Below are positions 1 to 5,436 of a DNA stretch of 5,436 nucleotides, one piece after another (positions within the stretch are counted from its first letter, which is position 1; every line of letters starts with the position of its first letter). The position numbers and the translations under genes are program-made. The notes under the pieces are model-generated. The model was given only the letters and a program-made list of their open reading frames with translations, was not told where the DNA came from and did not search any database. This stretch comes from CAYVDH01 sp964450355 (GTDB lineage: Bacteria; Bacteroidota; Bacteroidia; NS11-12g; UBA955), in the NCBI GenBank assembly GCA_964450355.1, contig CAYVDH010000211.1:1-5436 (forward strand). The letters are read 5' to 3'.

Positions 1-146
1 GCAGCCTATTATTGCAAATCTGAGTTTATTCAAATAAAAATTATGTTTTGTTAAATATAATAAGTCAAATATAAAATATAGGCATTTTTCATAATTCTTG
101 GAATTGTTTTTGGAGGGGTTTTTTAATAAATTTTAACAATAAATTC
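1..146 (+). other. A/T-rich 5' leader of the large surface-protein gene
   Basis: No gene can be supported here. At the left edge two plus-strand frames are open and then stop: one at TAA 52-54 (17 codons) and one at TAA 35-37 (11 codons). Either could be the tail of an upstream gene, but nothing distinguishes them. Three copies of AAATATA lie at 53-59, 67-73 and 74-80, which may be chance in such A/T-rich DNA. A weak match to the Bacteroidota -7 element (TAnnTTTG) is TGTTTTTG at 105-112, with one mismatch and no good TTTG-type -33 box at the right distance. ATGTTTTG at 43-50 keeps the TTTG half only. The 20 bases just before the ATG are A/T-rich without a Shine-Dalgarno sequence, as is usual in Bacteroidota. 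Confidence 0.5.
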
Positions 147-203
147 ATGAAAAAAAACACACTTTTAATCTTTTTGCTTGTTTCCTTTCTAAATGCATAT
201 TCT
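147..203 (+). other. Sec signal peptide (residues 1-19)
   Basis: The N-terminus has Lys2-Lys3, a hydrophobic core LLIFLLVSFL (6-15), and a likely signal peptidase I site after Ala17-Tyr18-Ser19, leaving Gln20 as the first mature residue. The A-x-S|Q arrangement is common in Bacteroidota secreted proteins. Cys22 is nearby, but SQIC is not a lipobox, so a lipoprotein is unlikely. Confidence 0.9.
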
Positions 204-3200
204 CAAATATGCAATTCTGTAACTAATGGTGCATTTAGTACTAACTCCTCTGGTTGGACCATAACTCCTGGCACAGGCACTTGGGTACGTTCAGGTTCTT
301 TTGGTGGAATAATTTTAGTTACAACAGATAACTCAACACAATCTTTAAGTCAAACTATTAATGGGTTATCCAATACACCAGTTTCAAACCAAGTAGATTT
401 ATATTTTGATTTGTATGCAAGTAATAATGGAGGAACAACTGGGGCAAGTGTTAGTGATTTAAGTGTAAGTTTGAATGGGACAATTTATGCTATTTTTAGT
501 AATCCAACTGGAACTGCTTCAATAACTGCAACATCTCAAAATGGTTCATCGATAAGTAATTTCTCAACAGGAGTTACACCAACTGGCTTAACTTTAATTA
601 GTCGTCAAATAAAAATTAGTATTCCTTATACTGGACCCAATTCTGCTACATTAGAATTTTTACATAATTCGCCTACCTCTGGTACAGACAATTGGGGCTT
701 AGACAACATTAAAATAGACACGGTTTGCGCTGCAGTATGTCCTTATGCCTTGCCAGTATCAAGTGCAGCAGCATTTCAATGCCCTTTAAATTTAGTAGAA
801 GTAGTAGGGAAACGACCTGTAACTAAAGGATATTTGTATAATCAATTATGGTATGGTACTGATGATATTGGAGATTCTTCTGAAAACGCACCACCTGCTA
901 TACAATCTTCTTGGTCTTCAGCATTTAGAATTACAGATGCATTTGGCTTACCAGCTCATCCATTTTCACCTACCGATAGTGGAATTTTAGTAGATCCTAA
1001 TTTAGGATTTAAGGATAACTCTACATTGTTGAATCCTTTCCCGGGAAGTCCTACTAACTTTGTTGGTAGAGAAAATGGTCAACAAGATGGATGGCTCATG
1101 ATTCCTCCAGGTTTAACTTGCATAGGATTTCGAATAGGGGGTTCAAATAATTTATTCAGAGAATCTTCTGCCTTATATGCGGGTAGAGATTTAAGTAATT
1201 TAACATTTGTAGGAGAAAAACATTATGCAAATAGTTCTAATTTTTTAGACACAACTTATATACTCCCTACAAATTTAATGACAATTGGAAATTGTGGATG
1301 GAAGGTTTTAAGAATTAGATTTTACCACCATGATCCTAAAATTACTTCAAATTCAAATGTCCTATGGAATATTGGAGATGGTTTTGTAGTAATTCCATAT
1401 GAATATATGCAACCTGTTTCTAACCCCTTGTTAGATGATAATATACCTACAGTAATGCAATATTCTAGAAGTAGATTAGCTTACCAAGATGCTAAAGGTG
1501 ATGTGTATGCTCGTAATACCAATAGCTCTGTTGGAAGCGCATTTGCTTTGGATCCTAGATTTTGTGAATCTATTAATGTTTTAGAAACCAATGTAAGGGC
1601 CAATGGCAATTGCAATCCTGTCTTTTCTTGCGGAATTACACCAGTAAAAGTAGAAGGATACAGTAGTGCTAGTACTACGCCTTATTTCTTAAATAGGTGT
1701 TGGTATAATACAGATGATATAGGGTCAGATATTCAATGGTTTGCGCCACCACAATTAGGGACAGATTCTGGAAGTTTTTATGGCCCTATTGATATATTTG
1801 GATTACCTACTTTTGGAACATCTACATCACCTACAAATGCAAATAATACCGCAATACAAACTATTGGAGTTGATGATGGAGGTTCATCTTTATTGCCAAT
1901 TAATTCTGGTGTGACAGGTAGGGAAAATGTACAACAAGATGGCTGGTTGGCTGTGCCAAATTATATCAATTGTATAAACTTTAGAAAGCCAGCTAGCAAT
2001 GCAAATTCAAGTGGTTTTTATATCATTGAACAAGACAGTACTCCTGTCTTGGTGTTCAATAATCATTCTATGCCATCAGGTGTTACATCAGTTACTTCAA
2101 TTGGCTCGTATTGCTTGAAAGGAGATGAGCCATTGGTGGGTTCTGGATTTAAATTATTAAGGGTAAGATATTATCACCATGATGCAGATGCTCAAAGTAG
2201 TTCTGTTGTTCAATGGGATATTGGTAGTAGTTATCAAACTGTTCCATCTGCCAACTTATATCCTGCAGCAAGTCCAACTAGTATGTCTTTGCCTACTTTT
2301 TCAGAAACCAATTCTATCATAAGGTATGGTTTGTTAGATGAGAACAGTACAATATGGCAAGCCAATGGAAGTTCTAAACCAACAACCGTTATAGATTTAA
2401 CCACAACAGCTAATTTGGCTTTAAATTTTAAAATTACAGAATTAGACAATTGCACAGGTCAGCCTGCACCTACTACAGGTCCTACTTGTGCTGCAACAAT
2501 CTCAGCAGATCCTTGCGAAGTAGAGGTTGATTTAATTGACCCTTGCCAATGCGATAAACCAGGAAATATTTATGCAAACCCAGCAAACTATAGAAGTGTT
2601 ACTTTATTTAAAGAAACTGCTGTAGTAACTAGTGGTACTTTAACTGGCTTCACCATTGATTCAGCGTATGGTATATATGATAATACTGGAGCTCCAATTG
2701 CAATGCCCCTTTCTCCAACTTCATCAATAGTTGACGATGGAATTACAACTGCTACTTTCGACTTTTATTCAAAACCTGATGAAAATTACGAAATATTTGT
2801 TGCAGATGGCACTGGTACCATTGTAGCTAATTTAGCTGGGTTATGTAGTGAACCAAATGGTTGCAATTGTCAAGAAAAACCCGAGGTTTGTGGCGATAAT
2901 ATTGACAATGATTTTGATGGATTGATAGATGTGGCAGACAGCGATGTTACAGGAAATTGTACCAAAAATTGTCCTTTAACGGCAGTGAAAGTTAGAGGCA
3001 AAGCGCCAGTGGGTGATGGGAGAGTCACCACTCAAGTATGGTCTCAATTTACAACACCTCCTTATACGTTAAACTATCCAGCCACAAGAAATTCTTCCCC
3101 TGTTTCTTCAATAAGTGGATTAAAATTTCCTTTCTCAAATACCGATGTCAATAGTTTGCCTTTGCATGTCAATGGAGCAGCTGGTACTATTACTTCTGGA

Positions 3201-5408
3201 CCATTAACTGGTCAAAGTGCAACCCATACCAATTTTAGCTTTTTTGGCTTAAGAGATGGAACACCATTAACAAGAGCTTATGGCTTGGGAGGAACAAAAT
3301 CTGAACAAGTTCAAATGGATGCATGGATCATTGTTCCGCCAAATGCCACATGCTTCGAATTAAGAATCAATAATCCTATCCGTTTGGATGCTACTGCCCT
3401 TTATTTGGGTTCTAGTGTTACTGATTTGGAATTAATTGGTGAGTCTTACAGTGTAGGAAGCCCAAAAACAAATATGGGAGATTATAGAGCCCCAAGTGGA
3501 TCAGAAACAGATATCAATTACGAATACAATGTTAACTCTGACCCTAATAATGCTCTAACTTCACTGGGTTGTGGTTACCGATTGTTAAGAGCCAGAATTT
3601 ATTGTTATGATGCCCATCAATTTATTGATGCAAGAATGATGTGGAACATTGGATTTGGTTGGCAGGTTATCCCAACGGAATACATTCAATCAGTAGGGAC
3701 TACCGCAGCTTCTACACATACAGATGGAAATAAACCATCTACCTTAAAAGATTTAAACACTAAATGTGTATATAGAGATGCTGATGGTGATTTATTTGAT
3801 GCCAATGGAAATTTCTATGCTTTAGATCAAACTATATGCGAAGAAATTATTGTAGGTGCTTCATGTGTTTATTGTCCGCCTCAAAACATAGCATGTTCAA
3901 TTGTTGATACAGTGCCTACTCAATACAGACCCGTTTGTGGAGTTCAACCATATCAAATAACAAAAAGGGAGTACAATGATACTACGGGTAATTTATTTAC
4001 TCAATATTGGGAAACTGATAGCGCTATTGCTGCAACTGCAAACGATGTCAATTTGCCTTATCAATATGGTTTCCCCGTGTTAAATAATTCAGGAACTTGT
4101 CCTAATTGTTTACCTGCCCATCCTCGAAATGCAAATGCATCTCTTTATTTGCCCACTTTAGGATTGACTTCTGATGCCAACATCACTGATGTAGATGGAA
4201 ATGGTTTTAGACCAATAAAACAAGGTGTTGGCTCTAGAGAACAAGCACAACAAGATGGATGGTTATTGGTTCCTGGTCATGTCAATAAAATTCAATTTAA
4301 ACTTGGTGGTGGGGTAAGATGGGATGCATCAGCTTTGTATTTAGGAACACATATTGACTCTATGTCTTATGTAGGAGAAAACTATAACAGAAGTGGTAGA
4401 AACCCATTTTCTTATGTCACCTATAATTTACCAACAACTTGTAGAACAACAGGTGGATGTTCTCAACCATTTAAAATTCTAAGAATACGTTTTTATCATC
4501 ACGATAATGGAACAAGATCTAATACCGAAATTTTATGGAATATTGGAGAAGGTTATCAAAGAATACCAAGAAAGTATTTAAGAAGTGTGAGTTCGGCATG
4601 TGCCAATACCTATCCAAGTATTTTAAATAGCTTCACAACTGGCTCAACAAGAACAGCAATTCAAGATACTAGTGGAATATGGTTTGCTTATTCAAATCCA
4701 GGTTACCCTGCTATAGATAATAATAGCATTAATGATTCAATTGCATTTGTAACAACTTTGTATGATACAATAAAAGTGACAGGTTGTGATGTAATTACTC
4801 CAATTTGTGGCACACCTGCCGATGTATCTAATATGTGTTATTTTTGTAATCAACTAGCTGTTTTGCCAATCAATTTTATTAGCTTAAAAGCTGGATGCGA
4901 AAACAATAAAATACAAGTAAAATGGAGTGTAGAAATTAAAAGTCAAGTTAAAAATTACACAGTTCTTAGAAGTATTGATAATGGAAAAACATGGGTTTTA
5001 GTTAATACAATACCAGTAATTAACAATCAAATAAATGCTTTTGAATATGTTGAAAATTCAGATATTTCAAGCCAATTAATTTTATATAAAATTATTGAAA
5101 AGAAATTTGATGGTACTTTCATTGAATCTGATGTCATTCGAGTGTTGACTTGTAATAACAACAATAAAAATCAAATTGTAATAAGTCCTAATCCAACAAA
5201 CTCATTAGTGAATATTAATTTAGCAAATTTCACAAATGTGTTAAATGTAAAGTTATATGATGCTCAAGGTAAATTATTAGTTAATTATAATATACATGAT
5301 ACGAATGCTTCAGTTTTGAATTTAGAAAATTACAGTGAAGGTGTGTTTTATTTATACATTTCATCTGAATACGGTACTTTATTAGAAAAAATAATTAAGA
5401 TAAAATAA
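147..5408 (+). CDS. Large T9SS-exported multidomain surface protein with four PA14-like modules
   Basis: This 1753-residue protein is predicted to be exported by Sec and then carried across the outer membrane by the type IX secretion system. Domains in order: signal peptide 1-19; jelly-roll CBM-like domain 21-191; repeat modules R1 212-479 and R2 495-769; spacer 781-940 with a DPCxC-type domain and a MopE-like motif; R3 942-1237 and R4 1264-1547; FnIII-like domain 1572-1669; T9SS type A sorting domain 1675-1753. The ATG at 147 is chosen because it starts a classical signal peptide, and the frame has no other ATG back to the stop at 72. The composition is rich in Ser, Thr, Asn and Gly, with about 40 cysteines, typical of extracellular proteins of this phylum. 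I see no catalytic motif. A role in adhesion or glycan binding is inferred from domain types only. The T9SS assignment is strong; the exact function is unknown. Confidence 0.95.
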   Translation: MKKNTLLIFLLVSFLNAYSQICNSVTNGAFSTNSSGWTITPGTGTWVRSGSFGGIILVTTDNSTQSLSQTINGLSNTPVSNQVDLYFDLYASNNGGTTGASVSDLSVSLNGTIYAIFSNPTGTASITATSQNGSSISNFSTGVTPTGLTLISRQIKISIPYTGPNSATLEFLHNSPTSGTDNWGLDNIKIDTVCAAVCPYALPVSSAAAFQCPLNLVEVVGKRPVTKGYLYNQLWYGTDDIGDSSENAPPAIQSSWSSAFRITDAFGLPAHPFSPTDSGILVDPNLGFKDNSTLLNPFPGSPTNFVGRENGQQDGWLMIPPGLTCIGFRIGGSNNLFRESSALYAGRDLSNLTFVGEKHYANSSNFLDTTYILPTNLMTIGNCGWKVLRIRFYHHDPKITSNSNVLWNIGDGFVVIPYEYMQPVSNPLLDDNIPTVMQYSRSRLAYQDAKGDVYARNTNSSVGSAFALDPRFCESINVLETNVRANGNCNPVFSCGITPVKVEGYSSASTTPYFLNRCWYNTDDIGSDIQWFAPPQLGTDSGSFYGPIDIFGLPTFGTSTSPTNANNTAIQTIGVDDGGSSLLPINSGVTGRENVQQDGWLAVPNYINCINFRKPASNANSSGFYIIEQDSTPVLVFNNHSMPSGVTSVTSIGSYCLKGDEPLVGSGFKLLRVRYYHHDADAQSSSVVQWDIGSSYQTVPSANLYPAASPTSMSLPTFSETNSIIRYGLLDENSTIWQANGSSKPTTVIDLTTTANLALNFKITELDNCTGQPAPTTGPTCAATISADPCEVEVDLIDPCQCDKPGNIYANPANYRSVTLFKETAVVTSGTLTGFTIDSAYGIYDNTGAPIAMPLSPTSSIVDDGITTATFDFYSKPDENYEIFVADGTGTIVANLAGLCSEPNGCNCQEKPEVCGDNIDNDFDGLIDVADSDVTGNCTKNCPLTAVKVRGKAPVGDGRVTTQVWSQFTTPPYTLNYPATRNSSPVSSISGLKFPFSNTDVNSLPLHVNGAAGTITSGPLTGQSATHTNFSFFGLRDGTPLTRAYGLGGTKSEQVQMDAWIIVPPNATCFELRINNPIRLDATALYLGSSVTDLELIGESYSVGSPKTNMGDYRAPSGSETDINYEYNVNSDPNNALTSLGCGYRLLRARIYCYDAHQFIDARMMWNIGFGWQVIPTEYIQSVGTTAASTHTDGNKPSTLKDLNTKCVYRDADGDLFDANGNFYALDQTICEEIIVGASCVYCPPQNIACSIVDTVPTQYRPVCGVQPYQITKREYNDTTGNLFTQYWETDSAIAATANDVNLPYQYGFPVLNNSGTCPNCLPAHPRNANASLYLPTLGLTSDANITDVDGNGFRPIKQGVGSREQAQQDGWLLVPGHVNKIQFKLGGGVRWDASALYLGTHIDSMSYVGENYNRSGRNPFSYVTYNLPTTCRTTGGCSQPFKILRIRFYHHDNGTRSNTEILWNIGEGYQRIPRKYLRSVSSACANTYPSILNSFTTGSTRTAIQDTSGIWFAYSNPGYPAIDNNSINDSIAFVTTLYDTIKVTGCDVITPICGTPADVSNMCYFCNQLAVLPINFISLKAGCENNKIQVKWSVEIKSQVKNYTVLRSIDNGKTWVLVNTIPVINNQINAFEYVENSDISSQLILYKIIEKKFDGTFIESDVIRVLTCNNNNKNQIVISPNPTNSLVNINLANFTNVLNVKLYDAQGKLLVNYNIHDTNASVLNLENYSEGVFYLYISSEYGTLLEKIIKIK
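207..719 (+). other. N-terminal jelly-roll, carbohydrate-binding-module-like domain (residues 21-191)
   Basis: The domain opens with NGAFSTNSSGW (27-37) and continues with a run of beta-strand-like segments: SLSQTI (66-71), VDLYFDLYAS (83-92), LSVSLNGT (105-112) and QIKISIPY (154-161). It closes with WGLDNIKID (183-191). The start 'N-G-x-F-S...GW' and the end 'LDNIxI' are hallmarks of the CBM4/9-like and related galactose-binding-like beta-sandwiches that often sit at the N-terminus of Bacteroidota surface proteins. The ligand cannot be told from the sequence. The assignment rests on pattern only. Confidence 0.65.
780..1583 (+). repeat. Repeat module R1 (residues 212-479), PA14-like
   Basis: First of four homologous modules. 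It starts CPLNLVEVVGKRPV (212-225). It then carries TDDIG (238-242), FGLPAHP (266-272), RENGQQDGW (308-316), SSALYAG (340-346), VLRIRFYHHD (387-396), LWNIGDGF (406-413) and IPYEY (416-420). It ends with YQDAKGDVY (446-454) and FALD...FCESINV (466-478). Cysteines 212, 325, 383 and 473 recur in the other copies. The C-terminal part (LRIRFY, then LWNIG, then IPYEY) resembles the end of PA14 domains, where a positively charged strand is followed by L-x-W and IP-x-x-Y. The repeat is clear; the fold is inferred. Confidence 0.85.
1629..2453 (+). repeat. Repeat module R2 (residues 495-769), PA14-like, partly degenerate
   Basis: Second copy, following R1 after a short linker. It starts CGITPVKVEGY (495-505). 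Shared motifs are TDDIG (522-526), FGLP (551-554), GRENVQQDGW (591-600), LLRVRYYHHD (670-679) and QWDIGSSY (689-696). The segment equivalent to ALYLG is degenerate (SSGFYII, 621-627), and the WNIG motif is WDIG. The tail, with STIWQAN (734-740) and VID (748-750) before Cys769, is closer to the R4 tail than to those of R1 or R3. Confidence 0.8.
2487..2846 (+). other. DPCxC-type beta-rich spacer domain (residues 781-900)
   Basis: This segment separates the R1-R2 pair from the R3-R4 pair and does not contain the module motifs. It begins with cysteines 781 and 790 and the signature DPCQC (798-802). It continues through FKETAVVTSG (821-830), GFTIDSAYGIYDNTGAPI (834-851), a hydrophilic stretch, and YEIFVADGTG (881-890), closing at Cys900. 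Bacteroidota surface proteins often carry a comparable unit: DPCxC, a 'F-x-E-T/V-x-V' strand, a 'GxYDxxG' turn, a final 'YxIxVxDG' strand and a closing Cys. A small beta-sandwich held by a DPCxC-to-Cys900 disulfide is my inference. Its function is unknown. Confidence 0.5.
2883..2948 (+). other. MopE-like acidic metal-binding motif (residues 913-934)
   Basis: The core CGDNIDNDFDGLID (915-928) contains an exact DxDxDGxxD loop at Asp920, 922, 924, Gly925 and Asp928. It is followed by ADSDV (930-934). This is the 'CGDGIDNDxDGLIDxxDSDC' linker motif seen in many Bacteroidota and other secreted proteins, related to the Pfam Cu-binding_MopE signature. Two usual cysteines differ: the one in DNDCDG is Phe923, and the one ending DSDC is Val934, with Cys938 close by. 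Such loops bind Ca2+ in other proteins; the metal here is not shown by the sequence. Confidence 0.7.
2970..3857 (+). repeat. Repeat module R3 (residues 942-1237), PA14-like, most divergent copy
   Basis: Third copy. It starts CPLTAVKVRGKAPV (942-955), very like the R1 start. Motifs are EQVQMDAW (1053-1060), ATALYLG (1082-1088), LLRARIYCYD (1146-1155), WNIGFGW (1166-1172) and IPTEY (1175-1179). The HH of YHHD is replaced by Cys1153-Tyr1154, while the Asp and the 13-residue spacing to Trp1166 are kept. The distance from the DAW tryptophan to this motif is about 15 residues longer than in the other copies, because of a loop around 1105-1140. The tail YRDADGDLFDANG (1209-1221), with YALD...ICEEIIV (1224-1236), matches the R1 tail. 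Confidence 0.82.
3936..4787 (+). repeat. Repeat module R4 (residues 1264-1547), PA14-like
   Basis: Fourth copy. It starts CGVQPYQI (1264-1271), most like R2. Motifs are LPAHP (1322-1326), SREQAQQDGW (1363-1372), DASALYLG (1393-1400), VGENY (1409-1413), ILRIRFYHHD (1444-1453), LWNIGEGY (1463-1470) and IPRKYL (1473-1478). The tail has SGIWFAYS (1509-1516) and AID (1522-1524) before Cys1547. An insert before the QQDGW motif carries CPNC (1318-1321) and DVDGNGF (1348-1354). Lys1381 replaces the Cys found at this point in R1, R2 and R3. Confidence 0.85.
4860..5153 (+). other. C-terminal fibronectin III-like domain (residues 1572-1669)
   Basis: This is the beta-sandwich that very often precedes the T9SS sorting domain in Bacteroidota. 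Family marks are LPINFISLKA (1573-1582), IQVKWSVE (1589-1596), YTVLRSIDNGKTW (1604-1616), FEYVENSD (1632-1639), LYKIIEKKFDGTF (1646-1658) and SDVIRV (1661-1666). They match the usual pattern 'LPxxFxxFxA...V.L.W...E....F.VerS.DG..W...Y...D...YYRI...D.DG...S.v..V'. It probably acts as a stalk or spacer between the binding modules and the sorting signal. Confidence 0.75.
5169..5405 (+). other. T9SS type A C-terminal sorting domain (residues 1675-1753)
   Basis: The last 79 residues carry the type A (Por secretion tail) pattern: IVISPNPTNSLVNINL (1677-1692), VKLYDAQGKLL (1701-1711), LNLENYSEGVFYLYI (1724-1738), and a terminal basic KIIKIK (1748-1753). In this family the domain directs cargo through the type IX translocon and is usually removed, with the mature protein attached to anionic lipopolysaccharide or released. 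The protein is intact to its natural C-terminus, which argues against truncation. Confidence 0.93.
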
Positions 5409-5436
5409 TTTGTATTAAAAAAATTGATTACTTTCG
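5409..5436. other. 3' non-coding end, no terminator seen
   Basis: Only 28 bases follow the stop codon, all A/T-rich. The sole inverted repeat is a five-base AATTT/AAATT pair that reaches back into the stop codon (5407-5411 with 5420-5424). It is too weak to call a terminator. No start of another gene can be recognised. Confidence 0.4.

Noticed and set aside
1..54. Possible C-terminal tail of an upstream gene on the plus strand
   Set aside because: Two overlapping frames are open at the left edge (stops at 35-37 and 52-54), and both are too short to recognise. Neither can be preferred.
51..92. Short minus-strand frame starting at the ATG at 92
   Set aside because: It stops after 13 codons, with low-complexity content and no sign of a real peptide.
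112..116. GGAGG as a Shine-Dalgarno site for the large gene
   Set aside because: It ends about 30 bases before the ATG, far beyond the usual 5-10, and Bacteroidota generally do not depend on such sites.
207..212. Cys22 as a lipoprotein acylation site
   Set aside because: The preceding residues Ser-Gln-Ile do not form a lipobox, and the A-x-S|Q site two residues earlier explains the signal peptide. T9SS cargo is normally cleaved by signal peptidase I.
2234..2455. Minus-strand open frame of 73 codons
   Set aside because: It lies wholly inside the R2 coding region, which is conserved as one of four repeats in the plus frame. Its product has no recognisable domain.
5406..5424. AATTT/AAATT inverted repeat as a terminator
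   Set aside because: The stem is five A/T pairs overlapping the stop codon with no following T-run, as expected by chance in A/T-rich DNA.
1..5436. CRISPR array, tRNA, rRNA, insertion sequence or phage element
   Set aside because: One coding frame spans nearly the whole window, and the repeats are diverged protein modules rather than identical DNA repeats. No RNA gene or transposase signature was seen.

Overview
The window looks like a piece of a Bacteroidota chromosome. It is AT-rich, has an A/T-rich leader without a Shine-Dalgarno site at the usual distance, and is filled by one large gene (147-5408) for a 1753-residue exported protein. That protein ends in a type IX secretion (T9SS) type A sorting domain, a signal confined to Bacteroidota. 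I cannot assign a family or genus from the sequence alone.

Layout: 1-146 is a non-coding A/T-rich leader. It may hold the last codons of an upstream gene, but the frame cannot be decided. Within the CDS, in order: a Sec signal peptide (residues 1-19); a jelly-roll, carbohydrate-binding-module-like domain (21-191); two copies of a ~270-residue module (R1 212-479, R2 495-769); a spacer (781-940) with a DPCxC-type beta-rich domain and a MopE-like DxDxDGxxD motif; two more copies of the module (R3 942-1237, R4 1264-1547); a fibronectin III-like domain (1572-1669); and the T9SS sorting domain (1675-1753). Positions 5409-5436 are non-coding with no terminator visible.

The most interesting content is the four-copy module. 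Its core is (R)E-x2-QQDGW-(hydrophobic)-P, then ALYLG, then LRIRFYHHD, then exactly 13 residues from the first H (or its replacement) to the W of LWNIG, then IP-x-EY. I did not recognise it as a named family. The order and character of these motifs resemble a divergent PA14/GLEYA-type beta-sandwich, a fold used in carbohydrate binding and adhesion. Details at the module ends suggest an A-B-A-B arrangement, that is, duplication of a two-module unit. No catalytic domain is recognisable, so the best overall reading is a large cell-surface or released adhesin or glycan-binding protein exported by the T9SS. There is no second gene with which to define a system or an operon.
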